Assembly: GCA_947631675.1 (NCBI GenBank)
Contig: CANRMG010000005.1
Coordinates: forward strand, 1 to 26,068
Reading direction: 5' to 3'
DNA: 26,068 nucleotides
From: an uncultured Oscillospiraceae bacterium
GTDB taxonomy: Bacteria; Bacillota_A; Clostridia; Oscillospirales; Oscillospiraceae
The notes under the pieces were generated by a model. It searched no databases. It had not been told where the DNA came from and saw nothing but the letters and a program-made list of their open reading frames with translations. Both the position numbers and the translations under genes were made by a program. Shown here piece by piece: positions 1 through 7,700 of this stretch (positions are counted from its first letter, which is position 1; every line of letters starts with the position of its first letter).

Positions 1-1302
1 GTCATCGCCTCCCTGGGCGGCCAGACGGCCATCAACCTGGCCCAGCCGCTGATGGACCGGGGCGTGAAGATCATCGGAACGGACTGCGCCGCCATCGAGC
101 GGGCAGAGAACCGGGACAGCTTTGAGAAGATCCTGAAGGACCTGGATATCCCCCAGCCCAAGGGCCAGGCGGTGACGAAGATAGAGGACGGGGTGAAGGC
201 CGCGGCGGAGATCGGCTACCCGGTGCTGGTGCGGCCCAGCTTCGTGCTGGGCGGCCGGGCCATGCAGATCGTGGCCAACGAGCAGCAGCTGCGCCACTAT
301 CTCAAGACCGCCGTGGAGATCGACGCGGACAAGCCCGTGCTGGTGGACAAGTACATCCAGGGCAAGGAAGTGGAAGTGGACGCCATATGCGACGGCCGGG
401 ACGTGTTCGTGCCGGGCATCATGGAGCTCGTCGAGCGCACGGGCATCCACTCCGGCGACTCCATCAGCATCTATCCCACCTTCTCCATCTCGGACAAGGT
501 GAAGGGCGTCATACTGCAGTATGCCAAGAAGCTGGGGCTGGGCATCGGCATCGTGGGGCTTTATAACATCCAGTTCATCGTGGACAAAAACGACGACGTG
601 TACATCATCGAGGTGAATCCCCGGTCCAGCAGGACGGTGCCGTTCCTCTCCAAGGCCACGGGCTATTCCCTGGCGGACATCGCCACGGAGGTCATCCTGG
701 GCAAGGGCCTGAAGGAGCAGGGCATCTTCGACCTCTATCCCCAGGAGAAGGAGCGGTACTACGTGAAGGTGCCCGTATTCTCCTTCAACAAGATCAAGGG
801 CCTGGACGCCTACCTGTCCCCGGAGATGAAGTCCACCGGCGAGGCCATCGGCTACGACGACAAGCTGAACCGCGCCCTTTTCAAGGCCCTGCAGGCCGGG
901 GGGACCAGGCTCCTCAACTACGGCACCGTATTCGCCACCATCGCCCGCAACGACCAGCCGGAGGCGCTGCCCCTGATCCGCCGATTCTACAACATGGGCT
1001 TCAACATCGAGGCCACACCCGGCACGGCGGCGTTCCTGAAAGAAAACGGCATCCGCACCCATGTGCTGCACAAGATCAAGGACGGCAGCGAGGAGATACC
1101 CGACGCTATCCGGCAGGGGCACCTGGCCTACATCATCAACACCCGGGACATCGGCTCCGAGTCCGCCGGCAACGACGGCGTGAAGATCCGCCAGCTGGCC
1201 ACGGAGAACAACGTGACCATCTTCACCAGCCTGGACACTGTGCGGGTGCTCCTGGACGTGCTGGAGGAGACCACGCTCACCATCTCCACCATCGACGCAT
1301 GA
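1..1302 (+). CDS. carB: Carbamoyl-phosphate synthase large subunit, C-terminal part (5' truncated by window edge)
   Basis: The reading frame is open from base 1, so the gene enters from the left; the first internal ATG at 52 is not the true start. About 433 codons of a protein that is usually near 1,070 residues are present. The visible part holds the second ATP-grasp (synthetase) half, with a VIASLGGQTAINLA-type segment at the very start, an RPSFVLGG ATP-binding segment and an EVNPRSSRTVPF metal/ATP-site motif. It ends with the MGS-like allosteric domain in roughly the last 140 residues (TPGTAAFLKENGI), which in this family binds UMP or ornithine. The enzyme makes carbamoyl phosphate from bicarbonate, glutamine-derived ammonia and ATP in the cytoplasm. 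It is the first gene seen of the pyr operon, and its TGA overlaps the pyrK ATG as ATGA. The glutaminase subunit carA is presumably just upstream, outside the window. Confidence 0.97.
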   Translation, partial: VIASLGGQTAINLAQPLMDRGVKIIGTDCAAIERAENRDSFEKILKDLDIPQPKGQAVTKIEDGVKAAAEIGYPVLVRPSFVLGGRAMQIVANEQQLRHYLKTAVEIDADKPVLVDKYIQGKEVEVDAICDGRDVFVPGIMELVERTGIHSGDSISIYPTFSISDKVKGVILQYAKKLGLGIGIVGLYNIQFIVDKNDDVYIIEVNPRSSRTVPFLSKATGYSLADIATEVILGKGLKEQGIFDLYPQEKERYYVKVPVFSFNKIKGLDAYLSPEMKSTGEAIGYDDKLNRALFKALQAGGTRLLNYGTVFATIARNDQPEALPLIRRFYNMGFNIEATPGTAAFLKENGIRTHVLHKIKDGSEEIPDAIRQGHLAYIINTRDIGSESAGNDGVKIRQLATENNVTIFTSLDTVRVLLDVLEETTLTISTIDA

Positions 1303-2027
1303 AAAAGAGCGTCTTTACCGTCACGGAAAATACGGCCCTCACGCCCACGGTGTACCGGATGTGTCTGGCGGGGGACACCGGCCCCATCATCGCGCCGGGA
1401 CAGTTCGTGGACATCGCCCTGCCGGGGCGGTTCCTGCGCCGGCCCATCTCCGTGTGCGACGCCCAGGAGGGGCAGTTGACCCTCATATATAAGGTCGTGG
1501 GCGGGGGAACGGAGCTGATGGCGGCCATGGCGCCGGGGCAGGAGCTGGAGCTTCTCACCGGCCTCGGCAACGGCTTCGACACGTCCCTCTCCGGCGGCCG
1601 GCCCCTGCTCATCGGCGGGGGTATCGGCGCGGCGCCCCTCTATTGGCTGGCGAAAAGGCTGCTGGCAGAGGGGAAGGCAGTGCAGGTCGTGTTGGGCTTC
1701 AACCAGGCCGACGAGGTGTTCTATGCCGACGAGTTCCAGGCCCTGGGATGCGCCGTGACCGTCGCCACGGCGGATGGGAGTCCGGGCGTCAGGGGCTTTG
1801 TCACCGACGCGCTGCCGGAGGAATACAGCTTCTACTATGCCTGCGGGCCGGAGCCCATGCTCCGGGCAGTATATGACCGGGCCGCGGGAGACGGACAGCT
1901 CAGCTTCGAGGCGCGAATGGGCTGCGGCTTCGGCGCCTGCATGGGCTGTACGCGGCAGACGGTGAACGGGCCCAAGCGGGTATGTAAGGATGGGTCCGTA
2001 TTCCGAAAGGGGGAGATCGTGTGGTGA
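1299..2027 (+). CDS. pyrK: Dihydroorotate dehydrogenase B, electron transfer subunit PyrK
   Basis: This 242-residue protein is the FAD and [2Fe-2S] subunit that passes electrons from PyrD to NAD+. The FAD-binding motif RRPIS is at residues 47-51, and a glycine-rich GGIGAAPLYWLAKRL segment and a CGPEPML motif belong to the NAD(P)-binding ferredoxin-reductase-like domain. The C-terminal cluster C209-x4-C214-x2-C217-x11-C229 matches the [2Fe-2S] ligand pattern of PyrK. The ATG overlaps the carB stop (ATGA at 1299-1302), and the 3' end overlaps the pyrD start, so carB, pyrK and pyrD are probably translationally coupled. Length is normal for the family. Confidence 0.96.
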   Translation: MKKSVFTVTENTALTPTVYRMCLAGDTGPIIAPGQFVDIALPGRFLRRPISVCDAQEGQLTLIYKVVGGGTELMAAMAPGQELELLTGLGNGFDTSLSGGRPLLIGGGIGAAPLYWLAKRLLAEGKAVQVVLGFNQADEVFYADEFQALGCAVTVATADGSPGVRGFVTDALPEEYSFYYACGPEPMLRAVYDRAAGDGQLSFEARMGCGFGACMGCTRQTVNGPKRVCKDGSVFRKGEIVW

Positions 2028-2935
2028 ATACTACTGTGACCCTCTGCGGCATCGAGCTTTCCAATCCTGTAATCCCTGCCTCCGGCACCTTCGGCTACGG
2101 CTATGAGTTCGCCGAGTACTACGACATCAACTGCCTGGGCACCTTCTCCTTTAAGGGGACCACCCGGGAGCCCCGCTTCGGCAACCCGCAGCCCCGCATC
2201 GCGGAGTGCGAGGGCGGCATGCTCAACGCCGTGGGGCTGCAGAATCCCGGCGTGGACAAGGTCATAGCGGAGGAGCTTCCCAGGCTCAAAAGGGTATTTC
2301 ACAAGCCGGTGATGGCCAACGTCAGCGGCTTTTCGGTGGAGGACTACGCCTATACCTGCGAAAAGCTGGACGCTGAGCCACAGGTTGGCTGGCTGGAGGT
2401 CAACATCAGCTGCCCCAACGTCCACGGGGGCGGCATGAGCTTCGGCACGGACCCGGCCGCGGCGGCGGAGGTGGTCCGGGCGGTGAAGGCGGTGACGACT
2501 AAGCCGGTCATCATGAAGCTGACGCCAAACGTGACGGACATCGTGTCCGTCGCAAAAGCCTGCGAGGACGCCGGGGCGGACGGCCTCAGCCTCATCAACA
2601 CTCTCCAGGCTATGCGGATAGATCTAAAGACCAAAAAGCCCCTGCTGGCCAACGTCACCGGCGGCCTTTCCGGCCCAGCGGTGTTCCCGGTGGCCCTGCG
2701 GATGGTGTACCAGGTATACGAGGCGGTGTCCATCCCCATTGTGGGGGTGGGCGGCGTCCGCTCCGCCGGGGACGTGATCGAGATGATGCTGGCCGGCGCC
2801 ACGGCCGTGGAGGTCGGCGCGGCAAATCTGGTGGACCCTTATGCCTGCCGGGACATCATCGGTGCCCTGCCTGGGGTCATGGAGAAGTACGGTATCAAGA
2901 ATTTGAGAGATATGATAGGAGGCGCCCATGGGTAA
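2021..2935 (+). CDS. pyrD: Dihydroorotate dehydrogenase, class 1B catalytic subunit
   Basis: A 304-residue TIM-barrel FMN enzyme that oxidises dihydroorotate to orotate. The active-site loop NISCPNVH carries the catalytic cysteine at residue 131, which is typical of class 1 enzymes (class 2 uses serine). FMN/phosphate-binding segments are visible in MKLTPNVTD, NVTGGLSGPA and VGVGGVRSAGD. Its pairing with PyrK identifies class 1B, the NAD-linked heterotetramer common in Firmicutes. The start is GTG at 2021 or the adjacent in-frame GTG at 2024; both lie downstream of an AAAGGGGGAG stretch at 2006-2015 inside pyrK, so the exact start is uncertain by one codon. It overlaps pyrK by a few bases and pyrF by eight. 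Confidence 0.96.
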   Translation: MVNTTVTLCGIELSNPVIPASGTFGYGYEFAEYYDINCLGTFSFKGTTREPRFGNPQPRIAECEGGMLNAVGLQNPGVDKVIAEELPRLKRVFHKPVMANVSGFSVEDYAYTCEKLDAEPQVGWLEVNISCPNVHGGGMSFGTDPAAAAEVVRAVKAVTTKPVIMKLTPNVTDIVSVAKACEDAGADGLSLINTLQAMRIDLKTKKPLLANVTGGLSGPAVFPVALRMVYQVYEAVSIPIVGVGGVRSAGDVIEMMLAGATAVEVGAANLVDPYACRDIIGALPGVMEKYGIKNLRDMIGGAHG

Positions 2936-3626
2936 GGACGTGATCGTGGCCTGCGATTTTTCAAGCGCCCAGGCCGTATACGAGTTTTTGGATAAGTTCA
3001 CGGGGGAGAAGCCCTTCGTGAAGATCGGCATGGAGCTTTTCTACGCCGAGGGACCGAATATCGTCCGGCAGATCAAGGCCAGGGGCCATAAGATATTCCT
3101 GGACCTGAAGCTGCACGACATCCCCAACACGGTGAAGAAGGCCATGGCGGTGCTGTCGGGCCTGGATGTGGACATCGTGAACCTGCACGCGGCGGGGACT
3201 ACGGCCATGATGGAGGCGGCGCTGGAGGGCCTTACCCGGCCCGACGGGACGCGGCCGCTTCTCATTGCCGTCACCCAGCTCACCAGCACGGACCAGCAGA
3301 GCATGGAGCGGGACCTTCTCATCCATGAGCCCATGGGGTCGGTGGTCATGCACTACGCCGAGACGGCGAAGAAGGCCGGTCTGGACGGGGTGGTCTGCTC
3401 GCCCATGGAGGCCAAGGCCGTCCATGACCGGTGTGGGAAGGACTTTCTCACCGTCACCCCCGGCGTGCGCTTTGCCGACGGGGATAAAGGGGACCAGAAG
3501 CGGGTCATGACCCCGGCGGAGGCGAAGAAGATAGGCTCCGACTATATCGTGGTGGGCCGGCCCATCACCGCCGCCGCGGACCCGGTGGCGGCCTATGAGC
3601 GGTGCCTGGCGGATTTCGTTGGCTGA
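2928..3626 (+). CDS. pyrF: Orotidine-5'-phosphate decarboxylase
   Basis: A 232-residue enzyme converting OMP to UMP, the last step of de novo UMP synthesis. The catalytic lysine/aspartate network is seen in VACDF (D10), FVKIGMELF (K32) and DLKLHDIPNTV (D59, K61, D64). The phosphate-binding end is YIVVGRPI. Length and motifs fit the short bacterial PyrF group. The ATG at 2928 has a good AGGAGG at 2917-2922 and lies within the end of pyrD, overlapping it by eight bases. Confidence 0.96.
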   Translation: MGKDVIVACDFSSAQAVYEFLDKFTGEKPFVKIGMELFYAEGPNIVRQIKARGHKIFLDLKLHDIPNTVKKAMAVLSGLDVDIVNLHAAGTTAMMEAALEGLTRPDGTRPLLIAVTQLTSTDQQSMERDLLIHEPMGSVVMHYAETAKKAGLDGVVCSPMEAKAVHDRCGKDFLTVTPGVRFADGDKGDQKRVMTPAEAKKIGSDYIVVGRPITAAADPVAAYERCLADFVG

Positions 3627-3637
3627 TGGAGGTAGCT

Positions 3638-4282
3638 ATGGATAGAAAAACACTTATCGCGAAGGACCTTTTGAAGATCAGGGCGGTGTTCTTTCGCCCG
3701 GAGGAGCCCTTTACCTGGGCCAGCGGCATCAAGAGCCCCGTCTACTGCGACAACCGCCTGACCCTGACGGCGCCGGCGGTGCGCACGGACGTGGAGGAGG
3801 GACTGGCGGCTCTTATTCGGGAGAAATACCCCGATGTGGAAGTGCTCATGGGCACTTCCACCGCCGGCATCGCCCACGCGGCCATCACCGGCCACATCCT
3901 GGGCCTGCCCATGGGCTATGTCCGCTCCGGGGCCAAGGACCATGGCCGGAAGAACCAGATCGAGGGGAAGCTGGAACCGGGCCAGAAGGTAGTCGTTGTG
4001 GAGGACCTGATCTCCACCGGCGGCAGCGTGCTGGAGGTGGTGGACGTGCTGCGTCAGGCGGGCGCAGAGGTGTTGGGGATCGTGAGCATCTTCACCTACG
4101 GCATGAAGAAGGGGCTGGACAGGCTGGCCGCGGCGAACGTGGAGAACACCTCCCTCACGGACTTTGACGCCATCGCCCAGGTGGCGGCGGAGGAGGGGTA
4201 TATCAAGCCAGAGGACGTGGCCCGGCTCATCAAGTTCCGCAGCGATCCCTCCGACGAGAGCTGGATGGAGGCGGCCAAATGA
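3638..4282 (+). CDS. pyrE: Orotate phosphoribosyltransferase
   Basis: A 214-residue enzyme transferring phosphoribose from PRPP to orotate to give OMP. The PRPP-binding signature [13 protein letters not shown] lies at residues 118-130, and the flexible catalytic loop is around [16 protein letters not shown]. The frame is open upstream to 3602, but the ATG at 3638 is preferred because a TGGAGGTAG ribosome-binding site precedes it, because the upstream codons overlap pyrF, and because [16 protein letters not shown] is a typical PyrE beginning. The stop overlaps the pyrB ATG as ATGA. Confidence 0.95.
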   Translation: MDRKTLIAKDLLKIRAVFFRPEEPFTWASGIKSPVYCDNRLTLTAPAVRTDVEEGLAALIREKYPDVEVLMGTSTAGIAHAAITGHILGLPMGYVRSGAKDHGRKNQIEGKLEPGQKVVVVEDLISTGGSVLEVVDVLRQAGAEVLGIVSIFTYGMKKGLDRLAAANVENTSLTDFDAIAQVAAEEGYIKPEDVARLIKFRSDPSDESWMEAAK

Positions 4283-5358
4283 GGAGCGTCATCGACATCT
4301 TGGACCTCTCCGTCCAGGAACTGGACGAGATGATCGCCACGGCCCTGGACATCATCGACCATCCGGACAAGTACGCCCACGCCTGCGCGGGCAAGAAGCT
4401 GGCCACGCTGTTTTTTGAGCCCTCCACCCGGACCCGGCTCAGCTTTACGGCGGCCATGTACGAGCTGGGCGGCCATGTGCTGGGCTTTTCGGAGGCCAAC
4501 AGCTCCTCGGCCGCCAAGGGCGAGAGCGTGGCGGACACGGTGAAGATGGTCAGCTGCTACGCCGACATCATCGCCATGCGCCATCCCCGGGAGGGGGCGG
4601 CCCTGGTGGCGGCGAGAAACGCCTCTATCCCCGTCATCAACGGGGGCGACGGGGGCCATTGCCACCCTACCCAGACCCTGGCGGACCTTCTCACCATCCA
4701 CCGGGAGCTGGGCAGGCTCGATCATCTCACCATCGGCCTGTGCGGCGACCTAAAATACGGCCGCACGGTCCACTCCCTCATCAACGCCATGAGCCGCTAT
4801 GAGGGGACGAAGTTCGTGCTCATCTCCCCGGAGGAGCTGTGTCTGCCGGAGTACATGGAGAAGGACGTGCTGAAGGCCAAGGGCATACCTTATACCAGCA
4901 CGGCGGACCTGGACGGGGCCATCCCGGACCTGGACATTCTCTATATGACCCGCATCCAGCGGGAGCGGTTCGACGATCCCGACCAGTATGAGCGGCTCAA
5001 GGACAGCTACGTGCTCACACCGGAGAAGATGAAGGCAGCCAGAGAACACATGGCGGTGCTGCACCCGCTGCCCCGTGTCAATGAGATCAGCGTGGCGGTG
5101 GACGATGACCCGAGAGCGGCCTATTTCCGCCAGGCCCTGAACGGGAAGTACATGCGCATGGCACTTATCCTGAAGCTCCTGGATGAGGCGAAAAAGCCCG
5201 CGGCCCCGGCCAAACAGGAGACGTTCACAGACCGGTTCCATTGCAGGAACAACAAGTGCATCACCTGCACGGAGCAGGAGCTGCCTCAGCAGTTCCGGCT
5301 CACCGATGAGGGGATATACCGCTGCGTCTACTGCGAGACCGCCGCGGAGGAAGAGTGA
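4279..5358 (+). CDS. pyrB: Aspartate carbamoyltransferase with a C-terminal PyrI-like zinc domain
   Basis: A 359-residue protein that condenses carbamoyl phosphate with aspartate. Residues 1 to about 303 are a complete catalytic chain: the carbamoyl-phosphate loop [12 protein letters not shown] (45-56), the HPTQTLADL motif (129-137) and the HPLPRVNEI motif (262-270). After a short Lys/Ala/Pro-rich linker, residues about 316-355 form an extension with C322-x4-C327 and C349-x2-C352. This is the same spacing as the zinc ligands of the PyrI regulatory chain, and the local sequence ([14 protein letters not shown]) also resembles PyrI. The PyrI nucleotide-binding allosteric domain is absent. The extension probably stabilises inter-trimer contacts, which is an inference. 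It is the last gene of the pyr operon, followed by a strong terminator. Confidence 0.95.
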   Translation: MRSVIDILDLSVQELDEMIATALDIIDHPDKYAHACAGKKLATLFFEPSTRTRLSFTAAMYELGGHVLGFSEANSSSAAKGESVADTVKMVSCYADIIAMRHPREGAALVAARNASIPVINGGDGGHCHPTQTLADLLTIHRELGRLDHLTIGLCGDLKYGRTVHSLINAMSRYEGTKFVLISPEELCLPEYMEKDVLKAKGIPYTSTADLDGAIPDLDILYMTRIQRERFDDPDQYERLKDSYVLTPEKMKAAREHMAVLHPLPRVNEISVAVDDDPRAAYFRQALNGKYMRMALILKLLDEAKKPAAPAKQETFTDRFHCRNNKCITCTEQELPQQFRLTDEGIYRCVYCETAAEEE

Positions 5359-5370
5359 CAAAGATATAAG

Positions 5371-5403
5371 AAAACACCGCCATCCAATGGGTGGCGGTGT
5401 TTT
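5371..5403. terminator. Bidirectional hairpin terminator between pyrB and the convergent minus-strand operon
   Basis: A perfect 12-bp stem, aaaacaccgcca (5371-5382) with tggcggtgtttt (5392-5403), encloses a 9-base loop. The A-run on the left and T-run on the right let it serve both pyrB on the plus strand and the dehydrogenase gene on the minus strand, which end on either side of it. Confidence 0.88.
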
Positions 5404-5420
5404 AGATTTGTTCAGGCAGC

Positions 5421-6389
5421 TCAGTAGCCCTTGGAGAGGTCCACCAGGTGGGCAAGGGGACGGCCGGCCATGTAGTTTTCCAGATCCTCGCAGAACTGGT
5501 CCACATTCCTGTCGCATGTGTAGGCCAGGGTCATGTTCCCTGACACATGGGGGGTGAGGATCAGGTTCTTCGCCTCCCACAGGGGGTGATCCGGAGGCAG
5601 GGGCTCTGGGTCCACCACGTCCAGGGCCGCGCCGGCGATCTTTCCGGCGTTCAGGGCCTGGATGAGGGCGTCCTGGTCCACGGCGGTGCCCCGGCCCACG
5701 TTGATGACATAGGCGTTCTCCTTCAGAAGGGCGATGCGCTCTGCGCTCAGGATATGCTCCGTCTCGCCGGTCCCGGGCACGGCCATCACCAGAAGCTCCG
5801 TCTCCGGCAGCAGCTTGTCCAGCTGCGACACGGGATACACCTCGTCAAAGCCCTCCACCGGGCGGCCGCTGCGGCTGACGCCGGTGATCTTCGCCGCGCC
5901 CAGGGCGCGGAAGCTGTGGGCGATGCACTGTCCGATCTGGCCGGTGCCCAGCATGGTCAGATGGCAGTCCTTGATGGAGCGGATGGAAAGCCCGCCCTTC
6001 CACTGGTGGCCGCGGACCCATACGCCATATTCCGGCATGCGCCGCAGGAGCATCAGCGTCACCATGACCACGTGCTCGGAGATGGTCAGGCCGTAGACAT
6101 TGGAGTTGGTGAGCTGGCACGCAGCGTTGGGAAACAGGGAGGGGTCCTTGCAGTATACGTCCACGCCCGCGAAGCTGCAGCAGTACCATTTGAGCGCATC
6201 GCACTGCTTCAGGAGCTTGGGGGAGCAGGCGTACAGCACCTCGGCGGTCTTACCGTATGCGGCGGCCTCGTCCATCTTGTCGGAGGTGAAGAAGCGGACG
6301 GTCATGCCGCCCTTTTCAGCCGTGGCTCTGATCTGCGCCTTGTGGGCGTCGGTGAGAAAATCCAGGCATACGCATATATCTCGTGACAT
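5421..6389 (-). CDS. D-isomer specific 2-hydroxyacid dehydrogenase family protein
   Basis: A 322-residue NAD-dependent oxidoreductase of the D-2-hydroxyacid dehydrogenase family, which interconverts a 2-keto acid and a D-2-hydroxy acid. The Rossmann motif GTGQIG is at 148-153. The catalytic Arg lies in INVGRGTAVD (R233), Glu in DPEPLPPDHPLW (E262) and His in LTPHVSG (H281). The N-terminal substrate domain is divergent and rich in cysteine (WYCCSFAGVDVYC), so the substrate cannot be named; glyoxylate/hydroxypyruvate reductase-like or another keto acid is possible. The ATG at 6389 follows a GGAAAGGAA site. It starts 36 bases after the solute-binding protein gene on the same strand and is the last gene of that operon. 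Confidence 0.9.
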   Translation of the reverse strand: MSRDICVCLDFLTDAHKAQIRATAEKGGMTVRFFTSDKMDEAAAYGKTAEVLYACSPKLLKQCDALKWYCCSFAGVDVYCKDPSLFPNAACQLTNSNVYGLTISEHVVMVTLMLLRRMPEYGVWVRGHQWKGGLSIRSIKDCHLTMLGTGQIGQCIAHSFRALGAAKITGVSRSGRPVEGFDEVYPVSQLDKLLPETELLVMAVPGTGETEHILSAERIALLKENAYVINVGRGTAVDQDALIQALNAGKIAGAALDVVDPEPLPPDHPLWEAKNLILTPHVSGNMTLAYTCDRNVDQFCEDLENYMAGRPLAHLVDLSKGY

Positions 6390-6425
6390 GGCATCGGTTC
6401 CTTTCCAATAGATTTGTTATCGCAT

Positions 6426-7700
6426 TTACGAAGCGGGATCGCTCCAGCCGGCCGCTTCCATGCGGCACTGGTCCATGTAGGCGATGCACGCCGGCACGTC
6501 CATCTGGCCGCTCAGGAGCATATCGAAGGCGGCGGCCATGTCGTCCGCGCTGTAGCCGGTGATCCGGGAGGCGGCGGTGGACACGCGCTCATTGGCGGCG
6601 AGGGAATCGTGGGCGTCCAGCACCATCTGGGACTGGATGTTGCTGGTCTGGTGCTTGAAGCAGCTGATGGTGGAGATGCCCTCAAAGGCGGCGTTGCAGT
6701 TCTCTTCATCGGCGCAGAAGACGAGAAAGTCCAGCGCCAGCGCCAGCTTTTCGCTGTTCTTGTTCACCATCATCATATTCAGGTTGCCGCCCTCATAGGT
6801 GCCGTTGGGGACGGTGTTCATGAAAACTGGCATCAGGGCGAAGTCGTCGATGCCATACTTGCCGTCAGTGGCCAGGTCCGTGGTGAACCAGGTGTCCCAT
6901 ATGAACGTCATCACCGCGTCGCCGGAGGTGAGGGCGGGGCTTATCTCGTCCCAGCCTGTGGACATATAGTCATTGCCGAACCAGCCCTTTTCCGCCGCGT
7001 CGGCGATCCACTGGACCATGTCAGTCATCTGGGGGATGTCGGCGTAGGTGATCTCGTTGGCGTTGAGCCTCTCCAGCAGGTCCGGGTCGTCGGCAAAGAT
7101 GGGGTCCATGCCGAACTGGAACATCCAGGAGCAGCCTTTGGCGGGCCAGCAGATGGGGGTATAGCCGGTGCTGGCCAGGGCCTGGCAGAGCATATCGAAC
7201 TCCTTCTGGGTGGCGGCGGGGTTCAGACCCATGCTGTCCAGCAGGGTCTTATTGTAGTAGCAGCCGGAGACGGAATTCTCCCAGAAGGGGAGGCCCAGCA
7301 GATGTCCGTCCGCGTCCAGGCAGTAGGCCCGGGCGCTGTCCGTCAGCTCTTCCACCCAGGGCTCGTCGTTCAGATAGTAGAAGTTGTCCTCTATGTCGAA
7401 CCGGGCCAGGTCCGCGTTGTGAAAGTGCAGGAACAGGTCAGGCACGTCGCCTTCTTTGAAGAGCTCCGACGTGACGGATTCATATTCATCGTCCTCATAG
7501 GCGACGATATTCAGGTCGTTTCCCGTGGCGGCCTCGTAGCGTTCAAAGACGCGGGTCATATAGTTTTTATCCAGGTCACTCTTTTTGCCAACAAGGGTGA
7601 GGACGTTCGCGTCATCCTCCGCCTTTTTTGTCCCGCAGGACGATAGAAGCAGGGCGGCGGCGAGGGTCAGAAGCAGCAGGGAGATGCGCCTTTTAACCAT
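6426..7700 (-). CDS. Extracellular solute-binding lipoprotein, family 1
   Basis: A 424-residue secreted lipoprotein. From the chosen ATG at 7700 the N-terminus has a positively charged start (MVKRR), a leucine-rich core and the lipobox LLSSC with the acylated Cys at residue 22. The frame extends upstream to 7730, but the ATG at 7700 is preceded by AAAGGAG (7710-7716) with 9-base spacing and gives a proper signal peptide. The body resembles family 1 ABC sugar-binding proteins (YEAATGNDLNI, PDLFLHFHNADL, GLPFWENSVSGCYYNKTLLDSMG, SGDAVMTFIWDTWF). No permease or ATPase gene accompanies it. The start lies 8 bases inside the end of the histidine kinase gene, so the two are coupled, which suggests a role in ligand presentation to the kinase (inference). 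It could instead serve a transporter encoded elsewhere. Confidence 0.9.
   Translation of the reverse strand: MVKRRISLLLLTLAAALLLSSCGTKKAEDDANVLTLVGKKSDLDKNYMTRVFERYEAATGNDLNIVAYEDDEYESVTSELFKEGDVPDLFLHFHNADLARFDIEDNFYYLNDEPWVEELTDSARAYCLDADGHLLGLPFWENSVSGCYYNKTLLDSMGLNPAATQKEFDMLCQALASTGYTPICWPAKGCSWMFQFGMDPIFADDPDLLERLNANEITYADIPQMTDMVQWIADAAEKGWFGNDYMSTGWDEISPALTSGDAVMTFIWDTWFTTDLATDGKYGIDDFALMPVFMNTVPNGTYEGGNLNMMMVNKNSEKLALALDFLVFCADEENCNAAFEGISTISCFKHQTSNIQSQMVLDAHDSLAANERVSTAASRITGYSADDMAAAFDMLLSGQMDVPACIAYMDQCRMEAAGWSDPAS

Noticed and set aside
6414..7646. Plus-strand open frame of 410 codons
   Set aside because: It is antisense to the solute-binding lipoprotein gene; it has no ribosome binding site or motif.
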